Shown piece by piece: positions 9,847-19,371 of a stretch of DNA of 64,000 bases. The DNA comes from Cyanobium sp. E1_MAG_00006 (GTDB lineage Bacteria; Cyanobacteriota; Cyanobacteriia; PCC-6307; Cyanobiaceae). Position numbers and translations under genes: made by a program. The stretch is from contig JAIYAQ010000013.1 in the NCBI GenBank assembly GCA_027488975.1, forward strand, positions 1-64,000, in the 5' to 3' direction. Position 1 is the stretch's first letter. Every line of letters starts with the position of its first letter. The notes beneath the pieces were generated by a model that ran no database searches, was not told the DNA's origin, and saw nothing but the letters and a program-made list of their open reading frames with translations.

Positions 9847-10761
9847 CTGAGGCCACCGTTCGTCTACCACCCGGCCTACTCGGCGCCGCTGCCCAGCAGC
9901 CATCGCTTTCCGATGGGGAAGTTCCAGCTGCTGCATGCCCTGCTGCTGCATCAGGGGCTGGCCGAGCCCGATCAGTTCCAGCAGCCGCTGCCGGCACCAC
10001 GGCGCTGGCTGGAACTGGTGCATGGTCGCTCGTATCACCAGGCTTTCGCACGCGGTGAACTGAGCCGGGCGGCAGAGCGACGCATCGGGCTGCCGGCCAC
10101 CGCGCCGCTGGTGCGGCGCAGCTGGCTGGCCGTGGGCGGAACGGTGCTCACAGCTCGGCTGGCGCTTCAGCATGGCCTGGCCTGCCATCTGGCAGGAGGC
10201 ACGCATCACGCGTTCCCGCACTACGGCAGCGGCTTCTGCATCTTCAACGACTGTGCCGTGGCCGCCCGGGTGCTGCTGGAGGAAGGAGCGGTGCAGCGCC
10301 TGATGGTGATCGACCTGGATGTGCACCAGGGTGACGGCACCGCGGCGATCTTCGCCGCTGATCCCCGTGTGTTCACCGTCTCGGCGCACTGCAGCAGCAA
10401 CTTCCCGCTGCACAAGCAGCACAGCGACATCGACCTCGGACTCGCCGACGGCCTGGAGGATGGCGACTACCTGCGCAGCATCGGCGACCTGGTACCCGAT
10501 CTGCTCGATCAGGTGCACCCCGATCTGGTGCTCTACAACGCCGGTGTCGATCCCCACCGCGGCGATCGCCTCGGGCGACTCAACCTCAGCAGCGAGGGGC
10601 TACTCAACCGCGACCGGCTCGTCCTCGACGCCTGTCTGAGACGCCGCATCCCGGTTGCCACGGTGATCGGTGGCGGCTACGACGATCTGGAGCCCCTGGT
10701 GGAGCGCCACAGCCTGGTGTTCCGGGCTGCCAGCGAGCAGGCCAGGCTGCATGGGCTGTGA
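9847..10761 (+). CDS. Histone deacetylase-like (AcuC/HDAC) hydrolase
   Basis: A zinc-dependent amidohydrolase of the arginase/HDAC fold; bacterial members deacetylate proteins such as acetyl-CoA synthetase or polyamines. Visible motifs are GGTHHAF (His pair), GSGFCIFNDCAVA, the metal-site DLDVHQGDGTA, and YNAGVDPHRGDRLG, then GGGYDDLE near the end. The conserved N-terminus (YHPAYSAPLPSSHRFPM) lies upstream of the first ATG (9913). No in-frame ATG, GTG or TTG precedes it, so a CTG at 9847 is proposed as start, giving 304 residues. An annotation starting at 9913 would lose 22 conserved residues. The gene overlaps nothing and is convergent with pdhA. Confidence 0.88.
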   Translation: MRPPFVYHPAYSAPLPSSHRFPMGKFQLLHALLLHQGLAEPDQFQQPLPAPRRWLELVHGRSYHQAFARGELSRAAERRIGLPATAPLVRRSWLAVGGTVLTARLALQHGLACHLAGGTHHAFPHYGSGFCIFNDCAVAARVLLEEGAVQRLMVIDLDVHQGDGTAAIFAADPRVFTVSAHCSSNFPLHKQHSDIDLGLADGLEDGDYLRSIGDLVPDLLDQVHPDLVLYNAGVDPHRGDRLGRLNLSSEGLLNRDRLVLDACLRRRIPVATVIGGGYDDLEPLVERHSLVFRAASEQARLHGL

Positions 10762-10787
10762 AAGAGATCGAACGCTGAAGCCGCGCT

Positions 10788-11897
10788 TCAGTCTTCGGCC
10801 CAGATGTAGCGGGTGAGCTCTTCGGGTTTGGGTTCCGGTGCCGCCAGGGCGAACTCGACACAGTCGGCCACCTCGGCATCGATCTCCTTCTCGATCTCCT
10901 TGAGCTCCTCGGCCGTGGCCAGCGACTGCGCGATCAGATCGGCCGCGAGCCGCTTGATCGGGTCGCGCTGGGCCCAGAACTCCTTCTCGGCCTCGGCGCG
11001 CAGTTCATCGGGATCGGCCAGGGAGTGACCGCGGAAGCGGTAGGTGAGGCACTCGAGCACGGTCGGGCCATCGCCGGCGCGGGCCCGTTCGATCGCGCGC
11101 TGGGCGGCGGCACGCACCGCCAGCACATCCATACCGTCCACCTCTTCACCGGCCATGCCGAAGGCGGCCGCCTTGCGCCAGATCTCCGGGTGGCTGGTGG
11201 CCCGATCGTGCTCCATGCCGATGGCCCACTTGTTGTTCTCCACCACGAACAGGATCGGTAGCTTCCAGAGGGCCGCCATGTTCAGGCACTCATAGAACTG
11301 GCCGATGTTGCAGGTGCCATCGCCGAAGAACGCGGCCGTGACGGAGTCGCTGCTGGCATCGCCAAGGGCATCGCGCTTGTAGCGGCTGGTGAAGGCGGCT
11401 CCCAGCGCCACCGGAATGCCTTCACCGATGAAGGCATAACCACCGAGCAGATGGTGCTCCTTGGAGAACAGGTGCATCGAGCCGCCGCGGCCCTTGCTGC
11501 AGCCGGTTTCCTTGCCGAACAGCTCGCTCATCACCTCGCGGGCCGGCACGCCGCAGCTGAGGGCGTGCACGTGGTCGCGGTAGGTGCTGCAGAACCAGTC
11601 GTGCTGCAGCTTCATCGCCCTGATCACGCCCGTGCTCACGGCCTCCTGGCCGTTGTAGAGGTGCACGAAGCCGAACATCTTGCCCCGGTAATACATCTCG
11701 GCGCACTTGTCCTCAAAGCGCCGGCCCAGGGTCATGTCGCGGTAGAGCATCAGGCCCTCCTCGCGGCTCACCGTCGCCCGTGTACCGGGGTAGAGGTTCA
11801 GCAGACGCTCGGCGTGCAGACCCACGGCATTGATGTCGGCCGAGCAGGTGGGTGCACCACTGGTGGCCATTCCCTGACCGAGATCTGCCTGTGTCAT
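10788..11897 (-). CDS. pdhA: Pyruvate dehydrogenase E1 alpha subunit
   Basis: E1 alpha forms with E1 beta the thiamine diphosphate enzyme that decarboxylates pyruvate and hands the acetyl group to E2, feeding fatty acid and TCA metabolism. The 369-residue protein has the TPP motif running from GDGT (about 191) to ENNKWAIG (about 220-227), the substrate region [13 protein letters not shown] and the phosphorylation-loop-like [18 protein letters not shown] 11897 (MTQADLGQG) is chosen; an upstream start would add 28 residues with no family support. The beta subunit gene is not in the window, as is common in cyanobacteria where pdh genes are scattered. It is divergent from ftn2. Confidence 0.96.
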   Translation of the reverse strand: MTQADLGQGMATSGAPTCSADINAVGLHAERLLNLYPGTRATVSREEGLMLYRDMTLGRRFEDKCAEMYYRGKMFGFVHLYNGQEAVSTGVIRAMKLQHDWFCSTYRDHVHALSCGVPAREVMSELFGKETGCSKGRGGSMHLFSKEHHLLGGYAFIGEGIPVALGAAFTSRYKRDALGDASSDSVTAAFFGDGTCNIGQFYECLNMAALWKLPILFVVENNKWAIGMEHDRATSHPEIWRKAAAFGMAGEEVDGMDVLAVRAAAQRAIERARAGDGPTVLECLTYRFRGHSLADPDELRAEAEKEFWAQRDPIKRLAADLIAQSLATAEELKEIEKEIDAEVADCVEFALAAPEPKPEELTRYIWAED

Positions 11898-12026
11898 GAC
11901 CGGAATCTGGCGGCGGGGCGCATCTGATGCTGGATCGACTGTACGGGGTCTCACTCCGAACACAGTGACCGATGCGGCCAAAATCGCAGACCCTGCCTAC
12001 AGTCCTGCCCTAGCGAAGGCCACGGC

Positions 12027-14129
12027 TTGGAACTGCCGATCGACCATTTCCGGTTGCTTGGGGTGAGCCCCACCACCGATGGCCAAACCGTGCTGCGCAC
12101 CCTTCAGCAGCGGCTGGATCGGACCCCCGACCAGGGCTTCACCCACGACACCTTGCAGGCCAGGGCCGATCTGCTGCGTTCCAGTGCCGAACTGCTCAGC
12201 GATGAGGAGCGCCGCCACGCCTACGAACGGGAGCTGACCACCATCGCCAACAGCGACGGCGGTGCCGTGGCCGGACTGGAGATTCCGCCCTCGCGTGAAG
12301 TGGGTGGACTGCTGCTGCTGCTGGAGGCCGGCCAGGCACTGGAAGCCTTCGACGCCGCCAGCCGGGGTCTGCAGCCACCCCAGGCCCCGGCGCTGGGCAG
12401 CAGCCGCGAGGCCGATCTCAGTCTTCTGGCCGGCCTGGCGTGCCATGCCGCCGCAGGCGACTACCGCAGCCAGCGCCATTACGAAACCGCCGCCCGCACC
12501 CTGCAGCAGGGCCTGCAGCTGCTGCAGCGCATGGGCCAGCTGCCGGATCAGCGACGCCGATTGGAACAGGAGCTGAACGCCCTGCTTCCCTACCGCGTGC
12601 TCGACCTGATCAGCCGCGATCTCTCGGCCGTGGCCGCTCGCCAGGAAGGCATCGGCCTGCTCGATCAGCTGGTGCAACGCCGCGGCGGTCTGGAAGGGGA
12701 TGACGACCCTGCATTCCCCGCCGCTGAATTTGCGCCGTTCTTCCAGCAGATCCGCCAGTTCCTCACCGTTCAGGAGCAGGTGGATCTGTTCAGCCGCTGG
12801 GCCGAAGCCGGCTCGAGCCGTGCCGATTGGCTGGCCAGCCTGGCCCTGACCGCCTCCGGCTTCATGCAACGCAAGCCGGAGCGGATCCAGGCAGCACTGC
12901 AGCGCCTGCAGAGCGAAACCCAGCCCGGCAGGGAAGCAGCCCAGGCCTGCCAGCTGCTGCTGTTGGGACAAGTGGAGAGCGCCCAGTCCCTGCAGACCGT
13001 CAGCAGCGCAGGCGGCGAGGATCCACTGGCCGGTCTCTGCGCCGACTGCCGCGACTGGCTCAGCCGGGACGTGCTGCCAGGCTTCCGCGACATCGAAGCC
13101 GAAGCGGATCTGGAAGCCTGGTTCGCTGACCGCGACGTTCAGGCCTACATCGAGCAGCAAGACCGGATCCTCGGGCGCCGCACGGCGAACGAGGCCAGCT
13201 CGAGCAGTCCGAACCTGATTGGATCCGATCAGAACGGCCTTCCCTGGGGCGGTTTTGCAGGGTTCGGCACGGGTGCGGCCTCCTCTGGAAATCCGGCCGC
13301 GGTGGAGAGCGGCTCCAACCCGATGAGCGGCGCAGGCGCCAGCCGATTCGATCAGGCTGACGACGACGAGGACCCGGATGACGACGCCCTCTGGGACGGC
13401 CCACCCTTCTGGGAGAGCTGGCGTCTGGGTGAACGGCTCAGCCTGTGGCGCAACCGTCTGCCGGCCCACTGGCCCCGCTGGAGCGTGCCCGCCGGTGCGG
13501 CGATCGCCGTGGCGGTGGTGGCCGGGGGGACCTGGGTGATCGTTCGGCCAGGCCTGGATCGTGGCCGGCCCATCCCGGTGCAACCCAGCCCTGCGCTGAG
13601 CACAGGCAAGCCAGCCGGCACCGCCGGCAACGCGGCAGGTTCCCCACCTGCAGGTTCCCCACCTGCAGCTTCACCACTGACAAGTCCGCCACCAGCAGCG
13701 GCTACGGCTGAGGCAGCCTCCAGCAGCAACCTGCCGCTGACCACGGCCGAACCGGATGACGCCCAGCTGAAGGCCCTGCTCGAGGCCTGGCTGAAGGCCA
13801 AGGCCAGCGTGTTGGCCGGCAGAGCGGCAGCCCAACCGCTCAGCGACCTGGCCCGGCCTCTGCAGATTGAACGTCTGGAGAGCCAGCAGCGTGAGAACCG
13901 CAGCCGCGGCGAGGTGGAACGCTTCGACGCCAGCGTTCAGAGCCTGCAGATCCGCGAGCGCAACCCCAAGCGCATCGCCGCGGCGGTGAGCCTGCGCTAC
14001 AGCGATCAACGCAGCGATGCCTCCGGCCGGGTTCTGAGCCGCACCCCCGCCGGCGAACTGCGCAACCTTTATGTCTTCGCGCGCGACGGCCAGACCTGGC
14101 GCGTGGCGGCCTTCCGCCCCGGCAGCTGA
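12027..14129 (+). CDS. ftn2: Cell division protein Ftn2 (ARC6 homologue)
   Basis: A 700-residue inner-membrane division protein, ancestor of plant ARC6, that tethers and stabilises FtsZ at mid-cell. The N-terminus (MELPIDHFRLLGV, from TTG 12027) leads into a degenerate J-like domain (about 1-75, with LLSDEERRHAYERE). A long alpha-helical repeat region follows to about 380, then an Asp/Glu-rich linker. One transmembrane helix lies near 490-508 (AAIAVAVVAGGTWVIV), then a Pro/Ala-rich stretch. The C-terminal IMS domain (about 575-700) ends YVFARDGQTWRVAAFRPGS. The TTG start is supported by the conserved ELPIDHFRLLGV immediately behind it. Confidence 0.92.
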   Translation: MELPIDHFRLLGVSPTTDGQTVLRTLQQRLDRTPDQGFTHDTLQARADLLRSSAELLSDEERRHAYERELTTIANSDGGAVAGLEIPPSREVGGLLLLLEAGQALEAFDAASRGLQPPQAPALGSSREADLSLLAGLACHAAAGDYRSQRHYETAARTLQQGLQLLQRMGQLPDQRRRLEQELNALLPYRVLDLISRDLSAVAARQEGIGLLDQLVQRRGGLEGDDDPAFPAAEFAPFFQQIRQFLTVQEQVDLFSRWAEAGSSRADWLASLALTASGFMQRKPERIQAALQRLQSETQPGREAAQACQLLLLGQVESAQSLQTVSSAGGEDPLAGLCADCRDWLSRDVLPGFRDIEAEADLEAWFADRDVQAYIEQQDRILGRRTANEASSSSPNLIGSDQNGLPWGGFAGFGTGAASSGNPAAVESGSNPMSGAGASRFDQADDDEDPDDDALWDGPPFWESWRLGERLSLWRNRLPAHWPRWSVPAGAAIAVAVVAGGTWVIVRPGLDRGRPIPVQPSPALSTGKPAGTAGNAAGSPPAGSPPAASPLTSPPPAAATAEAASSSNLPLTTAEPDDAQLKALLEAWLKAKASVLAGRAAAQPLSDLARPLQIERLESQQRENRSRGEVERFDASVQSLQIRERNPKRIAAAVSLRYSDQRSDASGRVLSRTPAGELRNLYVFARDGQTWRVAAFRPGS

Positions 14130-14204
14130 TCCGCCAGCTGAAGCGACCAGCTGAAGCGAGGCCGGTCGACCACTTTTTACGATCGGCCCATCCAGGGTCC
14201 CCGC

Positions 14205-15701
14205 ATGTTCGACGAGCTTTCCCAGCGGTTTGAAGACGCCGTCAAGAACCTGAGGGGCCAGGCGGCCATCAGCGAGGGCAACATCGACGGCGCCCTCAAG
14301 GACGTGCGCCGCGCCCTGCTGGAGGCCGACGTGAGCCTGCCGGTGGTGAAGGCCTTCGTTGAGGAGGTGCGCAGCAAAGCCCTCGGCGCCGAGGTGGTGC
14401 GTGGCATCAGCCCGGATCAGAAGTTCATCCAGGTGGTGCACGAGCAGCTCGTCGACACCATGGGCGGCGAGAACGCCCCCCTGGCAGCCGGCGGCAAGCT
14501 CGGTGAACCCTCCGTGGTGCTGATGGCCGGCCTGCAGGGCGCCGGCAAGACCACCGCCACCGCCAAGCTCGGCCTGTACCTGAAGGAACAGGGCCGCAAG
14601 GCGCTGCTGGTGGGTGCGGACGTGTACCGCCCGGCGGCGATCGATCAGCTCAGAACGCTGGGCAGCCAGATCGGCGTGGAGGTGTTCAGCCTCGGCACCG
14701 AAGCGAAACCGGAAGACATCGCCGCCGCCGGCATCGCCAAGGCCAAGGCGGAAGGCTTCGACACGGTGCTGGTGGACACCGCCGGCCGCCTCCAGATCGA
14801 CCAGTCGATGATGGAGGAGATGGTGCGGATCCGCAGCGCCTGCCAGCCCGATGAGGTGCTGCTGGTGGTGGATTCGATGATCGGCCAGGAGGCCGCCGAA
14901 CTCACCCGCGCCTTCCACGAGCAGGTGGGCATCACCGGCGCCGTGCTCACCAAGCTCGACGGCGACTCCCGCGGCGGCGCTGCCCTCTCAATCCGCAAGG
15001 TGAGCGGCGCGCCGATCAAGTTCATCGGCACCGGCGAGAAGGTGGAGGCGCTGCAGCCCTTCCACCCCGAGCGGATGGCCAGCCGCATCCTCGGCATGGG
15101 CGATGTGCTCACCCTGGTGGAGAAGGCCCAGAAGGAGGTGGAGCTGGCCGATGTGGCCAAGATGCAGCAGAAGCTCCAGGAAGCGACGTTCGACTTCTCG
15201 GACTTCGTGCAGCAGATGCGCCTGATCAAGCGCATGGGCTCCCTCGGGGGGCTGATGAAGCTGATCCCGGGGATGAACAAGATCGACGACGGCATGCTCA
15301 AGCAGGGGGAGGAGCAGCTCAAGAAGATCGAGGCGATGATCGGCTCGATGACCGAGGCCGAGCGCCGCGATCCGGATCTGCTGGCCGCCAACCCCTCGCG
15401 CCGGCGCCGCATCGCCGGCGGCAGCGGCCACACATCGGCCGATGTGGACAAGGTGCTGCAGAACTTCCAGCAGATGCGCGGCTTCATGCAGCAGATGACC
15501 CGCGGCGGTGGCATGCCGGGCATGCCCGGCATGGGCGGCTTCCCCGGCATGGGCGGCTTCCCGGGAATGGGAGGGATGCCGGGCATGGGTGGCATGCCGG
15601 GTGGCGGCATGCCTGCGGGCCGTGGCGGCAAGGGCGGCGGCGGCGGCATGCCAAGGGCTCCCAAGCCCGCCAAGAAGCGCAAGGGCTTCGGCGAACTCTG
15701 A
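14205..15701 (+). CDS. ffh: Signal recognition particle protein Ffh
   Basis: Ffh is the SRP54 GTPase that binds 4.5S RNA and signal sequences and delivers ribosomes to FtsY. The 498-residue protein has the N domain, the G domain with GLQGAGKT (about 109-116), DTAGRLQID and [10 protein letters not shown], and the methionine-rich M domain with the RNA-binding [11 protein letters not shown]. The tail beyond the M domain is unusually long: about 60 residues of [16 protein letters not shown] repeats, then a basic [12 protein letters not shown] end. No SRP RNA was recognised nearby. rpsP follows at 91 bases in the same direction. Confidence 0.97.
   Translation: MFDELSQRFEDAVKNLRGQAAISEGNIDGALKDVRRALLEADVSLPVVKAFVEEVRSKALGAEVVRGISPDQKFIQVVHEQLVDTMGGENAPLAAGGKLGEPSVVLMAGLQGAGKTTATAKLGLYLKEQGRKALLVGADVYRPAAIDQLRTLGSQIGVEVFSLGTEAKPEDIAAAGIAKAKAEGFDTVLVDTAGRLQIDQSMMEEMVRIRSACQPDEVLLVVDSMIGQEAAELTRAFHEQVGITGAVLTKLDGDSRGGAALSIRKVSGAPIKFIGTGEKVEALQPFHPERMASRILGMGDVLTLVEKAQKEVELADVAKMQQKLQEATFDFSDFVQQMRLIKRMGSLGGLMKLIPGMNKIDDGMLKQGEEQLKKIEAMIGSMTEAERRDPDLLAANPSRRRRIAGGSGHTSADVDKVLQNFQQMRGFMQQMTRGGGMPGMPGMGGFPGMGGFPGMGGMPGMGGMPGGGMPAGRGGKGGGGGMPRAPKPAKKRKGFGEL
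15520..15640 (+). repeat. In-frame Gly-Met-Pro microrepeat in ffh
   Basis: Repeated units of roughly 15-18 bases (GGCATGGGCGGC with T/C TTCCC or ATGCCG spacers) encode five to six MPGMGG or FPGMGG units at the end of Ffh. The tract is a likely site of slippage and length variation between strains. Confidence 0.7.
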
Positions 15702-15792
15702 GGGCGTCAGCCCGCGGGTTATCCTGTTCGTTTGGCGCGCGATTCCCCACGGATCACGCCACACCTGTCCCAGTCAGCAAGGCAAGGCCACA

Positions 15793-16236
15793 ATGATCAA
15801 GCTCCGCCTGAAGCGGTTCGGTAAGAAGCGGGAAGCGAGCTTCCGCCTGGTGGCCTGCAACAGCACCAGCCGCCGGGACGGTCGTCCCCTGGAGGAGCTG
15901 GGCTTCTACAACCCCCGCACCAAGGAGACGCGCCTCGACGCCGAGGCCATCCGCACCCGCCTGGCCCAGGGCGCCCAGCCCACCGACTCCGTGCTGACCC
16001 TGCTGGAGCGCGGCGGCCTGGTTGAGAAGAGCGTGCGTCCTTCGGTGGTTGCGGGCCAGAAGAAGCAGGCGGCTGCCCGCGAAGCCGCTGCGAAGCAGGC
16101 TGCCAAGGAAGCCGCTGAGGCAAAGGCCGCTGCAGAAGCAAAGGCCGCTGCAGAAGCCAAGGCCGCCGAAGAGGCCGCAGCAGCTGCGGCTGCCGCTGCC
16201 GAAGAAGCCCCCGCTGACGACGCTGCCGAAGCCTGA
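15793..16236 (+). CDS. rpsP: 30S ribosomal protein S16 with Ala-rich tail
   Basis: S16 is a small-subunit assembly protein. Residues 1-82 are the normal S16 domain ([20 protein letters not shown], then [17 protein letters not shown]). The protein then continues to residue 147 with a tail built almost only of Ala, Lys and Glu (repeated [12 protein letters not shown], then a nine-Ala run and an acidic end). S16 proteins are usually 80-100 residues, and extended tails of this kind are seen in some Synechococcus. The tail is predicted helical and alternates charge; its role is unknown. The upstream ORF start at 15508 belongs to another frame of ffh and is not the start. Confidence 0.96.
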   Translation: MIKLRLKRFGKKREASFRLVACNSTSRRDGRPLEELGFYNPRTKETRLDAEAIRTRLAQGAQPTDSVLTLLERGGLVEKSVRPSVVAGQKKQAAAREAAAKQAAKEAAEAKAAAEAKAAAEAKAAEEAAAAAAAAAEEAPADDAAEA

Positions 16237-16247
16237 GGTCCCGCCCC

Positions 16248-17297
16248 ATGTCCGGGGCTGACACCCTTCAGTCGTTCGCGATTGACCTGCCCGACCAGGA
16301 GGCCGCCATGGCCCTGGCCGGTGAAGCGGAAGCCACCCTGCATCGCCTCGAGGCGCTTACCGGCGCCTCATTGGTGCTGCGGGGTCTTTCACTGCATCTG
16401 CGCGGACGGGCCAGCCAGCTGGAACGGGCCTCCGGCCTGGTCGAGCTGCTGCGGCCGCTCTGGCAGGAGGGCCAGAGCATCACCCAGGTGGATGTGCAGA
16501 CGGCCCTCACAGCCCTCGACACCGGCCGCGGCGAAGAGCACCAGCAGCTCGGCCGCCAGGTGCTGGCCCGCAGCCAGGCCGGCAAGCTGCTGCGCCCGCG
16601 CACCCTCAAACAGAAGGCCTACGTGGAGGCGATCGAGCGCCACGACCTCACCCTGGCCCTCGGCCCCGCCGGAACCGGCAAGACCTTCCTTGCGGCCGTG
16701 CAGGCCGTGCGCATGCTGCAGGAGCGCAAGGTGGAGCGGCTGATCCTCACGCGCCCCGCCGTGGAGGCCGGCGAGCGGCTCGGCTTCCTGCCGGGCGACC
16801 TGCAGCAAAAAGTGGACCCCTACCTGCGTCCCCTCTACGACGCCCTGCACACCCTGCTGGGCCAGGAGCGCACCACGGCCCTGATCGAGAAGAACGTGAT
16901 CGAGGTGGCGCCGCTGGCCTACATGCGCGGTCGCACCCTGGCCGATGCCTTCGTGATCCTCGATGAGGCCCAGAACACCACCGCCGCGCAGATGCGCATG
17001 GTGCTCACCCGCCTGGGCGAGGGATCGCGGATGGTCGTCACCGGCGACCCCACCCAGATCAATCTGCCGGCCGGTCAGCTCAGCGGTCTGATCGAGGCGG
17101 CCCAGGTGCTGGAAGGGGTGGAAGGGGTGGCCATCTGCCGGCTCAGCGCCGCCGATGTGGTGCGTCATCCGCTGGTGCAGCGGTTGGTGAACGCCTACGC
17201 CAGCCGTGATGCCAACAGGCTGGCACCAGCCACCAACAGGCGATTGGATGGCAGCAACGCCAACCGCACAACCTCGTCTCACCGTGAACAGCGCTGA
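16248..17297 (+). CDS. PhoH-like ATPase
   Basis: A 349-residue cytoplasmic P-loop ATPase of the PhoH/YbeZ family, linked in bacteria to RNA metabolism and ribosome maturation together with YbeY. The Walker A loop GPAGTGKT lies at about 139-146, and Walker B is AFVILDEAQNT; further family motifs are LTRPAVEAGERLGFLPGD, ARPVDP-like VDPYLRPLYD and VTGDPTQINLP. It begins 11 bases after rpsP and follows ffh, which fits a translation/targeting operon. Despite the name there is no sign of phosphate regulation. Its 3' end overlaps the next ORF. Confidence 0.94.
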   Translation: MSGADTLQSFAIDLPDQEAAMALAGEAEATLHRLEALTGASLVLRGLSLHLRGRASQLERASGLVELLRPLWQEGQSITQVDVQTALTALDTGRGEEHQQLGRQVLARSQAGKLLRPRTLKQKAYVEAIERHDLTLALGPAGTGKTFLAAVQAVRMLQERKVERLILTRPAVEAGERLGFLPGDLQQKVDPYLRPLYDALHTLLGQERTTALIEKNVIEVAPLAYMRGRTLADAFVILDEAQNTTAAQMRMVLTRLGEGSRMVVTGDPTQINLPAGQLSGLIEAAQVLEGVEGVAICRLSAADVVRHPLVQRLVNAYASRDANRLAPATNRRLDGSNANRTTSSHREQR

Positions 17298-17790
17298 GCG
17301 CCTGCGCATCCCTGCCGAAATTGCCGTGGCGGCCCTGGTGGCCTACCTGCTCGGCTTCTGGTTCACCAGCCTCTTCCCTGGCTACCTGCCCAAAATCGGT
17401 GGCCTCTGGTCGGCGATCTCAGCGATCGTGGTGACCCAGGCCACCCGCAGGGAGACCACGTCCTCGGCCTCTCTGCGGATTCTGGGATCGGCAATCGGCG
17501 CCCTCACCAGCGCGGTCTATCTGACCCTGCTGCCCTTTCACCCGCTCGGCATGGCCCTGGCGATCTTTGCCACGGTGCTGCTCTGCACCGTGGTCAGGAT
17601 CCCCAGCCACGGCCGCCTGGCGGCGATCACGGTGATTGTGGTGATGGTCACCGGCAGCCTGGATCCGAAGCTGAGCCAGGGCCTTAACGCCCTGCTGCGC
17701 TTCTTTGAATCCTGCATCGGTACGGGTGTGGCTGTGCTGGGCGTCCGCCTCTGGCCTGGATCAGGACCTGAACCCACCGGCGACGCCTGA
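17284..17790 (+). CDS. FUSC-like small membrane protein
   Basis: A 168-residue integral membrane protein with about four or five hydrophobic helices: AEIAVAALVAYLLGFWF, IGGLWSAISAIVVTQ, ILGSAIGALTSAVYLTLL, ALAIFATVLLCTVV and ITVIVVMVTG. The pattern GGLWSAISAIVVTQATRRET near the second helix resembles the fusaric acid resistance/aromatic acid exporter (FUSC) superfamily, of which this would be only one half; such short forms probably oligomerise. Substrate unknown. GTG 17284 gives a 14-base overlap with phoH; ATG 17245 is an alternative giving 13 extra residues. Confidence 0.7.
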   Translation: MNSAERLRIPAEIAVAALVAYLLGFWFTSLFPGYLPKIGGLWSAISAIVVTQATRRETTSSASLRILGSAIGALTSAVYLTLLPFHPLGMALAIFATVLLCTVVRIPSHGRLAAITVIVVMVTGSLDPKLSQGLNALLRFFESCIGTGVAVLGVRLWPGSGPEPTGDA

Positions 17791-17913
17791 AGCAGGTGCC
17801 CCATCCCTGAGGCCCTGGCCCCGATAGGGAGATCCGCACCGACAGTGCACCTGCGCAGCTCCCGTTCCCAGGTGAGCGCTGGCAGGATGGTTGTAGTCAT
17901 CCCCCCCTGAGCC

Positions 17914-18651
17914 ATGCCGGCCAGCAGCAATTTCCAGGAGGCCATCCGCGAGGCCCAGTACGGCTCCCTGGTGGGCCCGAACGTGGTGAACAAGGCCCTG
18001 CCCTACGTGGGTGGTGGCATGGTGCTCACGGCCGGTGGCGTGATGGGAGGTCTGGCCCTGATGGCCAGCAATCCAGCCGGCTTCATGCCCCTGTTCTGGG
18101 TTGCCCTGATCGGCAACTTCATCCTGTTCTTCGTGGCCCAGAACGTTGCCCTCAAGGGCAACAACGGCACCGCGCTGCCCCTGCTCACCGCCTACAGCCT
18201 GCTCACCGGCTTCACTCTGAGCGGCATCGTGGCCCTGGCCATCGGCACCGCCGGCATCGGCTCGATCGGCATTGCGGCCCTGGCCACCGGCATCACGTTC
18301 GTGGCCGCCTCAGTGATGGGCCGTCGCATGAGCGACAGCGTCGGCCAGGCCCTCAGCGGCGTTGTGGGCTTGGGCATCCTCGGCCTGGTGATCGCCATGC
18401 TGGTGCAGGTGATCGGTGGCATCTTCGCCCCGGGCATGTTCCACGGGGGCATGTTCGAGCTGATGATCGCCGGCTTCGGCACCGTTCTGTTCGTCGGCGC
18501 GGCCTTCGTGGACTTCTACACGATGCCCCGCACCTACAGCGATGAGCAGTACCTGGCCGGTGCTCTGGGGATGTACCTCACCTACATCAACCTGTTCATC
18601 TTCATCCTGCGGCTGATCATCGCCCTCAACGGCGGCGGCCGTCGCGATTGA
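17914..18651 (+). CDS. Bax inhibitor-1/YccA family membrane protein
   Basis: A 245-residue integral membrane protein with seven hydrophobic segments, matching the BI-1/YccA family. E. coli YccA modulates FtsH proteolysis of membrane proteins, and other bacterial homologues behave as pH-sensitive calcium leaks; which applies here is unknown. Recognisable parts are the N-terminal soluble stretch (FQEAIREAQYGSLVGPNVVNK), LTAYSLLTGFTLSGIV, and the C-terminal pair VGAAFVDFYTMPRTYSDEQY and LGMYLTYINLFIFILRLI. An ftsH gene is present in this window, but 25 kb away. A clear terminator follows. Confidence 0.9.
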   Translation: MPASSNFQEAIREAQYGSLVGPNVVNKALPYVGGGMVLTAGGVMGGLALMASNPAGFMPLFWVALIGNFILFFVAQNVALKGNNGTALPLLTAYSLLTGFTLSGIVALAIGTAGIGSIGIAALATGITFVAASVMGRRMSDSVGQALSGVVGLGILGLVIAMLVQVIGGIFAPGMFHGGMFELMIAGFGTVLFVGAAFVDFYTMPRTYSDEQYLAGALGMYLTYINLFIFILRLIIALNGGGRRD

Positions 18652-18721
18652 TCGAGCAGGCGGGAATCTGGATTCAGACCCGCCCATTCGTTGCCTCGAT
18701 TCCTTGATTCAGGCTTGATCA

Positions 18722-18749
18722 TTGGCACCCCTCCCTGGGTGCTTTTTTG
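18722..18749 (+). terminator. Rho-independent terminator after the BI-1 gene
   Basis: The inverted repeat GGCACCC-tccct-GGGTGC is followed by six T's, 70 bases after the stop at 18651. Confidence 0.85.
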
Positions 18750-18786
18750 TGCTCATTGGCGGCGGCAGAGCACTGTGGGCGTGGCG

Positions 18787-19311
18787 TCAGCCATCGGCCA
18801 CCGCCAGCACCGCCCCAGCGATTGCCTGACGCTGCTCCTCGTCGTAGCCCCAGCGATCCAGGAAGGCCACATCCTCCCCCTCGCCGCGGCAAGCCGCCAG
18901 CAGAATCTCCAGGCGATCCCGCACGGCTGTGGGATCCAGCAGCCGCAGCAGCTCCCGGCAGCGCAGGGCGACCCGCTCGGAGCCGGCCTGCTGCTGCTCA
19001 TCGCCGGCCCCCAGATGATGCAGCGCCATGGCGGTGCTCATCGCCAGATTGCGCACGCTCAGATCCACCACACCCGCACCCGTGTTGCGCAGAGCCAGGG
19101 CCAGCGGATCCGGCAGGCGATCCATCAGCGGGCAATCACCCGCCAGGGCCACCACAAAGAAGCCGCGGGCTCCATCCCGGCTGGCCACCAGCTCCGCCAC
19201 CCGATCGGCCAGCACCTCATCACTGAGCTCGCCGTTCTCCCACAGACCCAGCCATTGCGCCGCGATCTCCATCGCCTGCGGAAAGGTGGGTTCGCGCAGG
19301 GTCTCGCTCAT
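18787..19311 (-). CDS. Uncharacterised 174-residue cytoplasmic protein
   Basis: No family was recognised. The product begins MSETLREPTFPQAMEIAAQW and is acidic and mostly alpha-helical, with no signal peptide or membrane segment. Recognisable stretches are GFFVVALAGDCPLMDRLPD, NLAMSTAMALHHLGAG and a C-terminal AFLDRWGYDEEQRQAI. ATG 19311 was preferred over an upstream start at 19353, which would add 14 residues. It lies downstream of the split diguanylate cyclase in the same direction, 60 bases away. Codon usage matches its neighbours, so it looks like a genuine lineage gene. Confidence 0.65.
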   Translation of the reverse strand: MSETLREPTFPQAMEIAAQWLGLWENGELSDEVLADRVAELVASRDGARGFFVVALAGDCPLMDRLPDPLALALRNTGAGVVDLSVRNLAMSTAMALHHLGAGDEQQQAGSERVALRCRELLRLLDPTAVRDRLEILLAACRGEGEDVAFLDRWGYDEEQRQAIAGAVLAVADG

Positions 19312-19371
19312 GGACTGGGCCACCGGCATCACGGCAACGAGCCTATGGAACATCGCAGCTGAGCTGGAGGA

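Noticed and set aside
10774-10792. Short inverted repeat between the HDAC-like gene and pdhA as a terminator
   Set aside because: Only a 6-bp stem, overlaps the pdhA stop codon and has no convincing T-run on either strand.
11997-13583. Minus-strand open frame (528 codons) opposite ftn2
   Set aside because: Shadow frame; the plus strand has the conserved Ftn2 start and IMS domain.
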